Below, piece by piece: positions 8,869 through 18,996 of a DNA stretch of 54,897 nt. The stretch's first letter is position 1. Every line of letters starts with the position of its first letter. Location of the stretch: the NCBI GenBank assembly GCA_001898935.1, contig MKVT01000031.1, forward strand, positions 1 to 54,897, read 5' to 3'. The position numbers were made by a program, and so were the translations under genes. The notes under the pieces were generated by a model. That model ran no database searches and was not told the origin of the DNA. It saw only the letters and a program-made list of their open reading frames with translations. Source of the DNA: Paludibacter sp. 47-17 (lineage in GTDB: Bacteria > Bacteroidota > Bacteroidia > Bacteroidales > Paludibacteraceae).

Positions 8869-11800
8869 TTATTCTTCATTAACAGAAGAATGGGGGGCTT
8901 TGTGTTCGTTTCGGTATTGAGTTGGCGTTGAACCAAACTCTTCTTTAAAATATTTATTAAAGTATTTAATGGTATTAAACCCTACCATTTCGGCGATTTC
9001 GGCAATATAGTATTGACTATCGGTAAGAAGTTGTGCCGCACGTTTTAATCTCACCAGCCGCATGAAGTCAATTGGAGTTTGTCCTGTGAGCGATTGAATT
9101 TTACGATATAGGTGCGAACGGTGCAACCCGACATCGGAACTCAAGTCCTCAATGGTATACTCAGTATTATCGATATTTTTCTCGACATACGCCAGAACCT
9201 TTCTGATAAATTCTTCGTCGAGCGAATTCACGGCAATCTGACTGGGAGATATTTCGATAGTTTTTTGAAATAATTCCTGACGGCTGGATTGTTGTTCAAT
9301 CAGCTTTTTTATGCGTACAAGCAACATGTCGTAGCTAAAGGGTTTTGATATATACGAATCTGCACCGGCATCGTAACCTTCCGTCTTGTCTTCATCGGAA
9401 TTGCGGGCGGTTAACATTATAAAGGGGATGTGTGACGTATGAATATCTACTTTTAATTTTCGACACAATGTAACCCCATCCTGATGAGGCATCATTAAAT
9501 CAGAAATGATGAGATCGGGAGAATGTAAGCGGGCCATCGTTTCGCCGACTAAACCATCGTCTGCCTGGATTACTTCAAAATCCTCAGCCAATTGTTCGGC
9601 AAGAAAGCTCCTGAATTCGGCGTTATCTTCTACCAACAGAATTGTACGAATTGCAGATGAGCGGATGGTATTTGCCAGCGTCGAGTCGGCTTCCTGATTA
9701 TCGTCATCGCAAATTTGTTCCTCACAACGTAAATCGGCAGGGATCGAAACCGTAAAGGTACTCCCTTGTTGCAGTTGACTGATTACATTGACCGAACCCT
9801 GATGTAGTTCGACATACTCTTTTACCAGGTGCAAGCCAATGCCACTACTGCCAGGCCCGATCATATTTACATTCTCGATTTGAAAAAACCTGTCGAATAT
9901 TTTATCCAGCTTATCTTCGGCAATTCCGCAGCCGGTGTCTTGTACCGAAATATTTATAAACTCGCGATTATTTATCAGCTCCTTAGTTAATCGTATGTGA
10001 ATATGTCCTCCTTCACTGCTAAACTTTAATGCATTGATAATAAGGTTGTTGATAATTTTGTGTAATTTATTTTTATCAAAGTACATTAATACATTACCAG
10101 CTTGATTGTCAATTGTAAACTCTATTTTCCGACTTAAAACCGTATCTTTAAATTGAAGATAAATGTTTTCAATAAAAACCCCGATATTATTCTTAGAGAG
10201 TTGTATTTTTTCACCCTCGATTTCCAGTTTTCTGAAATCAAGCAGTTGGTTTACCAGAGCTAATAAGTCGTGAGCACTTTTTAGAATGGCCGACATCTTT
10301 GCTTTTCGTTTACTGTTGATTTCATCTCGCAGCAACATTTCCAGCGGAGTAATTATTAAGGTAAGCGGAGTTCGGAATTCATGGCTGATATTAGTAAAGA
10401 ATCGAAATTTCATTTGAGCAAGCTCGTCGTGTTGTTTTCGTTCACTCTCTTTTTGTTGTAACTCCCATTTCTTGCGGTTTTTTAATTCAATTCTTCGGAT
10501 GGTGTAAATAATCAGAATAATACCCAACATGCTATACAGCAGATAGGCCATCGTAGTTGCCCAAAAAGGAGGTTTTACAATTATCAACAATATTGCAGGC
10601 TCATTCCCCCATCGTCTGTCGTTGTTTGCAGTATACACCATCAAGCGATACATCCCCGGACGTAAACCGGTATAGGTTACTCTTCCTGCCCCATTTGTGA
10701 CAATTTCAGTCCAATCCTGATCAAAATTTTCAAGTTTATACTTGAAAAAGGTTTGGCTGGGCTGCACATAATTTAATCCGGCAAAGTCGATCGAAATAAA
10801 ATTTTCATGGTGGTTTAATCTTATTTCTTTTGTAACATTAATCGGTTGGCTCAGTAAGATACGTTTATTAATGGTATCGCCGGTTTTCACCAAGGAGTTA
10901 AATAAGCTGAATGCAGTAAATACAGGAACCCTGGTTTGTGTATTGTATTGTATTTTGGATGGCTTGAAATAGTTAAATCCATGAACACCACCAAAGTAAA
11001 ACGTTCCGTCCTTGGATTTAAATCCGGATTGACCATAGAATTTCCCGCTCTGCAGGCCATCGGCAGGTCCAAAATTGGTTATAGAGAATACGTATTCATC
11101 GTTATTCAGTTCTACTTTAATTTTACTTATTCCATTTGCAGTCGAAGCCCATATAACTGCTGAATCGTCTTCCAGAATTTTCGAAATCGTGTTACTGGGT
11201 AACCCATTGTCGATGGTCAGGGAATACATTTTCTGGTTTTTGGCATCCCATACATTGAGTTGTCGTTCGGTAGCCATCCATCGTAACGATCGGCTATCCG
11301 TGAAAACACAGTAGTAGCGGGTATTTTTAATATATTCGGATGAATTCGGGGTGTCGATTTCGGGAATATACACACTATCGGTTAATGTATTATAGAAAAA
11401 AATCCCACTTTCGCTGAGCATACCCAAGGTATTGTCATCTACCGGATATATTTCGTAGATGAGTTTATGATAAGCAATTTTCGGATGTTTTTCACTTAAA
11501 AGACTGAAGTTCCCCGTTTCGGGAAAAAATTCGGCCAGGCCATTATTAATACTTACCCAATAACGTCCCTGTGGATCTTCGTACAAATAGCGGGCGTTGT
11601 TGTAACCCTGGTCAGTCACCGAAGGCTTATTCCATTTATAATTTTTAATGTTATTGCCTTCAATGCAATAAAAACCACCCAGATAGGTTGAAGCCCAGAT
11701 ACGTTGTTTACTATCTTTACAAAGCGCGATGCAAAATTCATTGGCCAGTTGAGGAAATACAGCTTCGGTAGTTTCCGTGACAGGATTGAATCGAAATAGC

Positions 11801-12939
11801 CCATAGGCTGTTCCGATTAAGAGAGATCCATTTTTTTCTTCCAGAAAACAACGAACATTTTCGCTGGTCATCGAGCCTTTGCCTTTTACTGTTTGAATTA
11901 AACTGAATCGACGAATGCCTGGATGATAATAACATAAGCCCTGAAATAAAGTCCCCACCCATAATCCATTATTATCATCAACAAATACCGAAAAAATATC
12001 ATTCATTAATACGTCGCCGTTATCCAGTTGCATCCCTTGGATGGTTTGAACCCGATGGGTTGTATTATCCACAAATCGGAGTCCGGATAAAGAGGTGCCT
12101 ATCCATACGTTGCCTTGAGGGTCAAGATCCATACAGGTAAAGAAGTTGGACCGGCCACTTATGGAAGCCACATCTTTCCATTGATTGCTTGTGCGGTTCA
12201 GAAAACTTAATCCGTTGTTGTGCATCAGCCATACATCTCCTTTTGAAGTTGTATGGATATAGATACGATCGGTTTTATCATTTATTATCTTCACAAAGCG
12301 TTCGTCTTGTGTAACAAACTCACGAGAAGAATAATCCCAGCATGCAATCATCCCCGATGAAAATACAATCCAACAAAAATTCTTGTACTGAGCAATTTCC
12401 TTTGGCAGGCCATACCGCCTGCCGAAATCACTGTTTCCGGCCGTCACCTGAATCAGTTGTTGCCTCGAATTGTCGTAATATACAAAGTCGTTTGATTCGG
12501 TCACAAACCATTTGTTTTTTGACGTATCGATAAACATGTTTTTTATCTTCTGCTTAATACCATAAACAGCCAGTTCGTTTGCAATATTGTAAACAAACCG
12601 ATTATTCGATAAATCTAACAGTAGCAGATAGTCGCGTTCCTTCATCCATAGCTGGTTGTCGGAATCAAGGTATTCTTTGGGGAGTCCCCAGTAGTTCCAT
12701 TTGTATTCCTTGCTTTTGTCGTGATAAAAATGTTCGAAGGTAGCCCCGTTATAGAGATTTAAAATCGAAGCAGTACGAATGGTTATCCGGCCATCCGGAA
12801 GCATATTCAGCCCACGAATCTGATTGTCGGACATCCCGTTTACGATATCGAGGTGTCGAAAGATCGGCGACTGGTTCGCCTGCATTGATTGCAGCATGGC
12901 AATTAACAGAATGAGCAGAGTAATTGGTTTTCGTGGCAT
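8869..12939 (-). CDS. Hybrid two-component system (HTCS) sensor/AraC regulator of the PUL
   Basis: One-protein sensor and transcription factor that binds an oligosaccharide in the periplasm and switches on PUL genes. I place the start at ATG 12937-12939 (MPRKPITLLILLIAML), which gives a clean signal peptide and an AAGGA just upstream; the frame stays open to 13068 but adds an unlikely 43-residue lead. Order (new numbering): repeated two-component propeller motifs to about 700, Y_Y_Y domain 715-790, TM 793-817, HisKA with His853 in ISHEFRTP, ATPase with DTGCGIAEDK, receiver with Asp1147 in IISDLMMP, and a C-terminal AraC HTH at about 1240-1350. It is divergent from the PUL operon across a short regulatory region, as is usual for HTCS genes. 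Confidence 0.94.
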   Translation of the reverse strand: MPRKPITLLILLIAMLQSMQANQSPIFRHLDIVNGMSDNQIRGLNMLPDGRITIRTASILNLYNGATFEHFYHDKSKEYKWNYWGLPKEYLDSDNQLWMKERDYLLLLDLSNNRFVYNIANELAVYGIKQKIKNMFIDTSKNKWFVTESNDFVYYDNSRQQLIQVTAGNSDFGRRYGLPKEIAQYKNFCWIVFSSGMIACWDYSSREFVTQDERFVKIINDKTDRIYIHTTSKGDVWLMHNNGLSFLNRTSNQWKDVASISGRSNFFTCMDLDPQGNVWIGTSLSGLRFVDNTTHRVQTIQGMQLDNGDVLMNDIFSVFVDDNNGLWVGTLFQGLCYYHPGIRRFSLIQTVKGKGSMTSENVRCFLEEKNGSLLIGTAYGLFRFNPVTETTEAVFPQLANEFCIALCKDSKQRIWASTYLGGFYCIEGNNIKNYKWNKPSVTDQGYNNARYLYEDPQGRYWVSINNGLAEFFPETGNFSLLSEKHPKIAYHKLIYEIYPVDDNTLGMLSESGIFFYNTLTDSVYIPEIDTPNSSEYIKNTRYYCVFTDSRSLRWMATERQLNVWDAKNQKMYSLTIDNGLPSNTISKILEDDSAVIWASTANGISKIKVELNNDEYVFSITNFGPADGLQSGKFYGQSGFKSKDGTFYFGGVHGFNYFKPSKIQYNTQTRVPVFTAFSLFNSLVKTGDTINKRILLSQPINVTKEIRLNHHENFISIDFAGLNYVQPSQTFFKYKLENFDQDWTEIVTNGAGRVTYTGLRPGMYRLMVYTANNDRRWGNEPAILLIIVKPPFWATTMAYLLYSMLGIILIIYTIRRIELKNRKKWELQQKESERKQHDELAQMKFRFFTNISHEFRTPLTLIITPLEMLLRDEINSKRKAKMSAILKSAHDLLALVNQLLDFRKLEIEGEKIQLSKNNIGVFIENIYLQFKDTVLSRKIEFTIDNQAGNVLMYFDKNKLHKIINNLIINALKFSSEGGHIHIRLTKELINNREFINISVQDTGCGIAEDKLDKIFDRFFQIENVNMIGPGSSGIGLHLVKEYVELHQGSVNVISQLQQGSTFTVSIPADLRCEEQICDDDNQEADSTLANTIRSSAIRTILLVEDNAEFRSFLAEQLAEDFEVIQADDGLVGETMARLHSPDLIISDLMMPHQDGVTLCRKLKVDIHTSHIPFIMLTARNSDEDKTEGYDAGADSYISKPFSYDMLLVRIKKLIEQQSSRQELFQKTIEISPSQIAVNSLDEEFIRKVLAYVEKNIDNTEYTIEDLSSDVGLHRSHLYRKIQSLTGQTPIDFMRLVRLKRAAQLLTDSQYYIAEIAEMVGFNTIKYFNKYFKEEFGSTPTQYRNEHKAPHSSVNEE

Positions 12940-12963
12940 ATCCTTATAAGGTAGTTGAGCAGT

Positions 12964-12971
12964 CAAAAATA
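12964..12971 (-). promoter_or_regulatory. Possible -7 box of the HTCS gene
   Basis: Minus-strand TATTTTTG fits TAnnTTTG and lies 24 bp upstream of the preferred ATG. It also lies inside the longer open frame, which argues for the shorter protein. No good -33 TTTG at the expected spacing. Confidence 0.35.
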
Positions 12972-13085
12972 CATAAAATATTACAAGGAATGTGGATAAT
13001 ATGTTGCATACTATAGGACATATCCACTCAATTACTTCAAAAAGAATGGATTTAACGCATTGAGACAAATTGTACCTAAGTTTGA

Positions 13086-13128
13086 AACAATCTGTCTAAA
13101 AGGGGCATTAGTAGATCTTCTACTTTTG
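13086..13128 (+). promoter_or_regulatory. PUL promoter 1 with motif shared with promoter 2
   Basis: AACAAT (13086-13091), 4 bp, CTAAAA (13096-13101), 17 bp, TCTACTTTTG (13119-13128). The last part contains the -7 box TACTTTTG. The usual -33 TTTG is missing and CTAAAA occupies its place, 19 bp from the -7 box. The same three blocks with identical spacing occur at 41115-41157. I infer an activator-dependent promoter, with the upstream blocks as candidate HTCS binding sequence. GTAGA-N3-TCTAC at 13111-13123 is a small inverted repeat present only in this copy. Confidence 0.65.
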
Positions 13129-13152
13129 CATCGTGACTAATTAACTATATCC

Positions 13153-15669
13153 ATGAATAAATTACTCGCAGGAAGTATCCTGTTTCTCAGTGTACTGTTT
13201 TCATCGTGTCGGGATGATTTTTTTGAACTGAACCCTCCTTCGTGGTTAGGCGAAAGTATCTATAATCAGTTGGAAGAAGGTGTGACCGGAGCCAATGGTA
13301 CCCGGTATACATTTAAATATTATATTCAACTGATCAATGATCTGGGATATGCTGATGTGCTGAAGCAAACAGGCAGTAAAACAGTGTTTGTTGCAGACGA
13401 TGCAGCATTCGAGCGTTTCTTGTCGACCAACGATTGGGGAGTTAAAACCTACGATCAGCTAAGTGAAGCACAAAAAAAAGTGATTTTTAATTCGGCAATG
13501 CTTAATAATGCCTTGTTGATTGAAAATCTGTCGAAGATTGAAGGACCAGTGGATGGACAGGCGCTCCGGCGTGCAACAGCAATGGCCGTACAAGATACCA
13601 TAGCTTTTGAAAAAGGCACCGATTTACCTGCTACTTCCTATTGGAACCGGTTTCGAACAAATGGATTAAAGCTTGCTAAGGATGATACTCCGGTGGCTAT
13701 GACGTTGTTTTTGGAGGCCCAAATGAAAGCACATTCCATTAGTGTTGATGACTTTAAAGTTCTGTTTAATGGAGAGCAATGGCAGAAAGGAGATGCGTAT
13801 GTGTTTAATATAAAGGTGGTGGAGAGAGACATTATCTGCCAAAACGGATATATTCATGTGTTGAAAGATGTACTTATTCCTCCGTCGAATATAGCAGAAG
13901 AATTGCGGATTAATTCTGAAACTCAGCTTTTTAGTTCATTTATAGAACGTTTTGCAGCTCCCTACTACAGCGAATTGTTAACACGACAGTCGGGTAGTGA
14001 AGATTCGGTGTTTGTTAAAGGCTATTTTTCGGAGCGGAGTTCGGTGGTGACCTTCAATAGTACAACAAAAGATTGTTTAGATCCTCAGGGCAGGAAAGTG
14101 ACGCATTATCTGCTTTATGATCCGGGATGGAACCGGTATCGTTCCAATCCGAATACAGGTTCGTATCAAACCGACATGGCAGTGATGTTTGCTCCTACCA
14201 ATCAGGCATTAAATACCTATTTTCAGTCAGGAGCAGGACGTACTTTACTGGATAGGTATTGCGGAGGATCGATCGAGAATATTCAGAACATACCCACCGA
14301 CTTGTTAGCCGACTTAATACGTAATCACATGAAATTGAGTTTTTTAGGGTCAATACCGTCGTTGTTTCACACGATAGTAGATGATGCACAGGAACGTATG
14401 GGCCTGCATGCTTCTGATGTGGCAAAAGTGGTACAGGCATCCAACGGGATCATATATATCATGAATAAGGTGTATCCTCCCGCTCTCTATTCATCGGTGA
14501 TGTTTCCTGCACGTATCAACGACAATATGAAAGTGTTTTATTGGGCAATCAAGCAACTTGAATTCGACGCCTATTTATTGTCGATGGTTAACTATTACAG
14601 TTTTGTAGTGCCTGAGGATAATTTCACGTACATTGTCCCAACTTCCCTGAAACACGATCAACCGGTAGCCTGGCGCTTCAAGTACGACAATCAACGTAAC
14701 TCGGTATATGCATCCGTACATCCCTATACTGTTGAAACCGGTGAAGTAGGTGATTCGATAGCGACCATAAATACCCTTAATGTGTTGAAAAATCATCTGG
14801 AAGATATGCTTGACGCTCATATTATTGTGGGTAATATTGAAGAGGGCCGTGAGTATTATCGTACCAAGGGCGGCGCTACCATACGAGTACGTAAACGTGG
14901 CAATCAACTTCAATTAGCAGCCGGTGGAGATATACAGCGGGGCGTAAACGTCGGTGTGGAGCGAATATATGATCAAAGTAAAGAAACAAATGGACAGGGG
15001 AACGGTAAGGCCTATATTGTACGCCAACCTGTTCAAACTGCAGTACAATCGGTATATTCCATCCTGTCGACAACCCCCGAATTCAGAAAGTTCTTTACGC
15101 TATTACAAGGATACGACGATTTATGGGAAGGAGATCCGGTGAGATCGGTGAAATACAGTATTTTTTACAAGGATGTGTCGAAGGCAGGATTAGATATGAA
15201 TGTCCGCTTTTTAAATACCTTTCATTATACTTTATATGTCCCTGTAAATGAAGAGGTTCAGAGGGCTATAGATAGTGGGAAAATACCTACCTGGGACGAT
15301 GTGGAGGCCGAAACCGATCAGGAGGAACGCGATAAAAAGGCTGAAAAAATAATTCGCTTTCTAAGGTATCATTTTCAGGATAATGCTGTTTTTGTGGACA
15401 AGCCGGCAGTGAGCGCATCGTTTGAAACAGCGACCCTGAATCAACAAACCGAGACTTTTTACAAATTGTATCTCTCCGGAGGAGGTAATTCGCTTACAGT
15501 CAAAGATGTAAAGGGGAATGAAGCCAGAGTTTTAACTCAGGGAGGACTTTACAATATTATGGCGCGTGATTTCAAATTCAATACTTCGAGTCCTTCTAAT
15601 GCAAGTATGATTGAGACTTCATCGCATGTAGTAATTCATCAGATTGATAAATGTTTAAATTTTGAATAA
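13153..15669 (+). CDS. FAS1 (fasciclin) domain lipoprotein, four-domain
   Basis: Surface or periplasmic lipoprotein; the lipobox is LFSSC at about residue 19. FAS1 domains are adhesion or ligand-binding folds. I count three to four: about 35-245 (ending NGYIHVLKDVLIPP), 255-440 (SNGIIYIMNKVYPP), a weaker one at about 455-600, and 640-820 (LYVPVNEEVQRA then GGLYNIMARDF). First gene of the large PUL operon, 24 bp after the -7 box of promoter 1. Its stop lies 16 bp before the SusC ATG. Fasciclin proteins recur beside SusC/SusD genes in Bacteroidota and their function is not settled; by position I infer a glycan-binding surface protein. At 838 residues it is the largest of the three in this locus. 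Confidence 0.85.
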   Translation: MNKLLAGSILFLSVLFSSCRDDFFELNPPSWLGESIYNQLEEGVTGANGTRYTFKYYIQLINDLGYADVLKQTGSKTVFVADDAAFERFLSTNDWGVKTYDQLSEAQKKVIFNSAMLNNALLIENLSKIEGPVDGQALRRATAMAVQDTIAFEKGTDLPATSYWNRFRTNGLKLAKDDTPVAMTLFLEAQMKAHSISVDDFKVLFNGEQWQKGDAYVFNIKVVERDIICQNGYIHVLKDVLIPPSNIAEELRINSETQLFSSFIERFAAPYYSELLTRQSGSEDSVFVKGYFSERSSVVTFNSTTKDCLDPQGRKVTHYLLYDPGWNRYRSNPNTGSYQTDMAVMFAPTNQALNTYFQSGAGRTLLDRYCGGSIENIQNIPTDLLADLIRNHMKLSFLGSIPSLFHTIVDDAQERMGLHASDVAKVVQASNGIIYIMNKVYPPALYSSVMFPARINDNMKVFYWAIKQLEFDAYLLSMVNYYSFVVPEDNFTYIVPTSLKHDQPVAWRFKYDNQRNSVYASVHPYTVETGEVGDSIATINTLNVLKNHLEDMLDAHIIVGNIEEGREYYRTKGGATIRVRKRGNQLQLAAGGDIQRGVNVGVERIYDQSKETNGQGNGKAYIVRQPVQTAVQSVYSILSTTPEFRKFFTLLQGYDDLWEGDPVRSVKYSIFYKDVSKAGLDMNVRFLNTFHYTLYVPVNEEVQRAIDSGKIPTWDDVEAETDQEERDKKAEKIIRFLRYHFQDNAVFVDKPAVSASFETATLNQQTETFYKLYLSGGGNSLTVKDVKGNEARVLTQGGLYNIMARDFKFNTSSPSNASMIETSSHVVIHQIDKCLNFE

Positions 15670-15685
15670 CCGACGAATCCAGTAT

Positions 15686-18600
15686 ATGAGACCAATCGTA
15701 ACAGTAGTTATAGCCGGAATGATGTTAATTGTTCAGTCGGCTTTCGCACAGTCATCGGCCGAAGATGTAATTGTAGGTACTGTGACTGCCAAGTCGGAAG
15801 GCCCTCTGATTGGAGTTAATGTTAAGGAAATTGATGCGACCAACCGGATTATATCAGGAGCCTCCACTGATATTAACGGCACCTTTGTAATCAGAGTTAA
15901 AAACAGGAACAATAAACTTGAATTTAGTTATATAGGCTATCAGACCTTACGAATCGATCCTGGCAAACAACAACGATTGAATGTCGTTTTAAAGGAAATC
16001 GACAATCAAATAAAGGAGATTGAGATTACGGCACGAAAGCGAACCAATACGGGAACTCTTACTATTCCCGATCGTGAGATTTCGTCGGCTATTCAAACGG
16101 TCAAAGCTGATTTTGAAGGCCTTTCGGTTGCTTCCCTGGATGAAGCATTACAGGGGCAAATTGCGGGGCTCGATATTATTGCCAATTCGGGAGATGTGGG
16201 TGCAGGTTCGGCGATGCGTTTACGGGGAACAGCCTCCATCAATGCCGATGTAACTCCGCTGATTGTAGTAAATGATTTGATTTTCGATTCGGGTACGACC
16301 GACAATTTTGATTTTGTTAATGCAAATCCTGAAAATTTCGCCAATTTATTGTCAATCAATGTCGACGATATTGAAAGTATTTCGGTGATGAAAGATGGCG
16401 CTGCCACTGCACAATGGGGTACGCGGGGCGCCAACGGAGTAATATCCATTCGAACGAAGAAAGGGGTTCGGGGTAAACCGAAACTCCAGTATACGTATCG
16501 CATGTCGCGGAAATGGCAACCCGAAGGGATGAAAATGCTCAACGGGGACGAATATACTATGTTTTTGAAAGAGGCGTATTTCAATCCGAAGCACAGCGAA
16601 CAAGCCTCCGATATTCAAGAACTGAATTACATACGAAATGATGCTGTTTTCCCCGACTGGAGAATGTATAACAATAATACCGATTGGGTGAAGGCTGTAA
16701 CGACAATAGGGATGACCGACGATCATTATTTGACGCTGAGTGGAGGAGGGGAGAAGGCTACCTTTTATCTTTCAGGAGGATATTACAACGAGAAGGGGAG
16801 TATAATTCAACAAAATCTGGACCGCTATACCACACGTATGGATCTGAATTACTATGTTTCGGACCGCATTCTGTTTCAGTCGGAGATGTCGTTTACCTAC
16901 ACCAATGAGCATAAAAATTACGAAGGTTTATTAGGAGCCGCCTATCGTAAAATGCCGAATTTAGCTATTTACAAAGAAGATGAAATGGAAAATCCTACCG
17001 GTGAGTTTTATACCATATCTCAAACCATGTCGTCGGCTCTTAATGATCAAAAAGGGATTCGGAATCCGGTAGCTGTAGCTTATCTGGCCACTAACAACGT
17101 GAAAAGCTACCGGTTGAATCCGACCTTCCGGCTGCAATACGATCTTTTACCGGTGGAAGAGAATAAGATGCTTCGGCTGAAAGGGTTGGTTTCGTTTGGA
17201 ATCAGCAATAACAGCAGTTATTCGTATTTACCCAAAGAATTATCTTCCGGGGTATGGACCGAGTCATCGGTGAATACAGTTTCCTTCGGCAATAATTCGA
17301 GTCGATCGGTAACCAGCCGTATTGAACTCCAGTGGATTCCAACGTTCGCCGATAAGTCACACTCCCTCTCGCTTTATGGCGCCGGTGAAATGAATGGAGG
17401 TTCATCAGAATCGCAATTTGAAGCTTCGTATGGCATTCCCAACGGAATAACAAGTCCTACCACAGGATCCTATGTTTCGGGCATGGGGAGTTCGAACAAT
17501 TATTGGCGGGGGATGGCATTTGTTGCAGTTTCACATTATTCCTATAAATCAAAATACAGTGCAGGCCTTACAATACGTCGCGACGGAAGTTCGAAATTCG
17601 GACCGAAACGAAAGTTCGGGACCTTTGGGGGAGCTTCGTTTCGTTGGAATATTATCGACGAGGAGTTCATGAAGTCGACACACGACTGGTTAAGTATGTT
17701 ATCGTTGCGTGTAGGAACAGGACTCACGGGTAATTCACCCCGCGACGAGTACCTGCATTACAGCCGTTATGAGTCGTGGAGTAGTTACCTGGAAGGGGGT
17801 ACGGTACGACCGGTGAGTGTCCGGTTGAATGATTTGCGTTGGGAAACAGTTCACGACACCAACTTTGGGGGGGATATAGGTTTTTTGGACGATCGTTTTG
17901 ATGCCAGTTTTAATATTTATAATAAGATTACTTCCGATCTGTTGAACAGGGATGTATCTATACCTACCAGTTCCGGATATCCGGTGTATTCGTGGCAAAA
18001 TGTGGGGAAAGTCCAGAATGTGGGTTGGGAATTATACCTGAATGCTCGTAAACTGATTAAATCGGGTAACAAATTATCCGTCGATTTTAATCTTAATTTT
18101 GCTAACAATCGAAATACGGTACTTGAATTAAGCGATATTGTACTGAATAGGTATAATCAGGATTATGATTTCAACAACGGTTCCTATATGTCACGTTTAC
18201 AGTTGGGAAACTCTTTGGGTTCCATTTACGGGTTTCGTTACAAAGGCGTCTATCAATATAGTATCGACAATCCGCGCCTGGTTGAAAGTGGATATACCTT
18301 GGGTACAGCACCTGTTGCAAGAAATGAAGCAAACGAAATAATTTTTGATTCGGAAGGCAAACCGGTACCTGTTTATTTTGCCTACGGCACCAGTAATCAG
18401 TTAGCATTTCAGGGTGGTGATGCCATATACGAGGACATCAACAACGATGGAAATATTAATGAGCTCGATATAGTTTACCTGGGTAATTCCAACCCGAAGA
18501 TTAACGGAGGAGGAGGTTTTAAAATTAACTATGGTAGAATGTCGCTGAATTTGTATTCGGTATTTCGTATAGGCAACAAAGTGGTGAATGCGGCCAGAAT

Positions 18601-18982
18601 GAATGCCGAAAACATGTACAGTAATAATAACCAGACTACTACCATTAAGTGGCGTTGGAGAAAGGAAGGTGACCAAACGCATATTCCAAGAGCTTTGTAC
18701 GGATCGGGCCGTAATTTTCTGGGAAGCGACCGATACGTAGAGGATGCTTCGTTCTGGAGGATCAATCAGATTACGCTTAATTACTCCTTACCCCAAGAGC
18801 TGCTCAATAAGTTATCGTTGAGCTCGGTGAATACTTTTTTTACACTTTATAATGCATTCTTTCTTACGAATTATTCCGGGGTGGATCCTGAAGTGGGGTA
18901 TGGATCGTGGGGTGTAAGTACAGATAACAATCAAACACCACGTTCGCGATCGTTCACGGCTGGTTTTTCGGTTAGATTTTAA
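15686..18982 (+). CDS. SusC/RagA-type TonB-linked outer membrane transporter (first copy)
   Basis: Outer membrane barrel that imports oligosaccharides with its SusD lid, powered by TonB. I chose ATG 15686 (MRPIVTVVIAG), which gives a standard signal peptide; a TTG at 15662 in frame would overlap the FAS1 gene and add eight residues. Order: signal peptide, carboxypeptidase-regulatory-like beta-sandwich (about 25-105, VIVGTVTAKSEGPLIGVNV), plug with the SusC signature around ISVMKDGAATAQWGTRGANG, then a long barrel ending in SFTAGFSVRF with the terminal Phe needed for BAM insertion. Followed after 14 bp by its SusD partner. Length, about 1,098 residues, is usual. Confidence 0.95.
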   Translation: MRPIVTVVIAGMMLIVQSAFAQSSAEDVIVGTVTAKSEGPLIGVNVKEIDATNRIISGASTDINGTFVIRVKNRNNKLEFSYIGYQTLRIDPGKQQRLNVVLKEIDNQIKEIEITARKRTNTGTLTIPDREISSAIQTVKADFEGLSVASLDEALQGQIAGLDIIANSGDVGAGSAMRLRGTASINADVTPLIVVNDLIFDSGTTDNFDFVNANPENFANLLSINVDDIESISVMKDGAATAQWGTRGANGVISIRTKKGVRGKPKLQYTYRMSRKWQPEGMKMLNGDEYTMFLKEAYFNPKHSEQASDIQELNYIRNDAVFPDWRMYNNNTDWVKAVTTIGMTDDHYLTLSGGGEKATFYLSGGYYNEKGSIIQQNLDRYTTRMDLNYYVSDRILFQSEMSFTYTNEHKNYEGLLGAAYRKMPNLAIYKEDEMENPTGEFYTISQTMSSALNDQKGIRNPVAVAYLATNNVKSYRLNPTFRLQYDLLPVEENKMLRLKGLVSFGISNNSSYSYLPKELSSGVWTESSVNTVSFGNNSSRSVTSRIELQWIPTFADKSHSLSLYGAGEMNGGSSESQFEASYGIPNGITSPTTGSYVSGMGSSNNYWRGMAFVAVSHYSYKSKYSAGLTIRRDGSSKFGPKRKFGTFGGASFRWNIIDEEFMKSTHDWLSMLSLRVGTGLTGNSPRDEYLHYSRYESWSSYLEGGTVRPVSVRLNDLRWETVHDTNFGGDIGFLDDRFDASFNIYNKITSDLLNRDVSIPTSSGYPVYSWQNVGKVQNVGWELYLNARKLIKSGNKLSVDFNLNFANNRNTVLELSDIVLNRYNQDYDFNNGSYMSRLQLGNSLGSIYGFRYKGVYQYSIDNPRLVESGYTLGTAPVARNEANEIIFDSEGKPVPVYFAYGTSNQLAFQGGDAIYEDINNDGNINELDIVYLGNSNPKINGGGGFKINYGRMSLNLYSVFRIGNKVVNAARMNAENMYSNNNQTTTIKWRWRKEGDQTHIPRALYGSGRNFLGSDRYVEDASFWRINQITLNYSLPQELLNKLSLSSVNTFFTLYNAFFLTNYSGVDPEVGYGSWGVSTDNNQTPRSRSFTAGFSVRF

Positions 18983-18996
18983 ATAAAAGTATAGGT

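Noticed and set aside
13068-13153. Longer HTCS start near 13068
   Set aside because: It adds a lead of 43 residues before a clear signal peptide and would cover a TATTTTTG promoter box; the start at 12939 is better.
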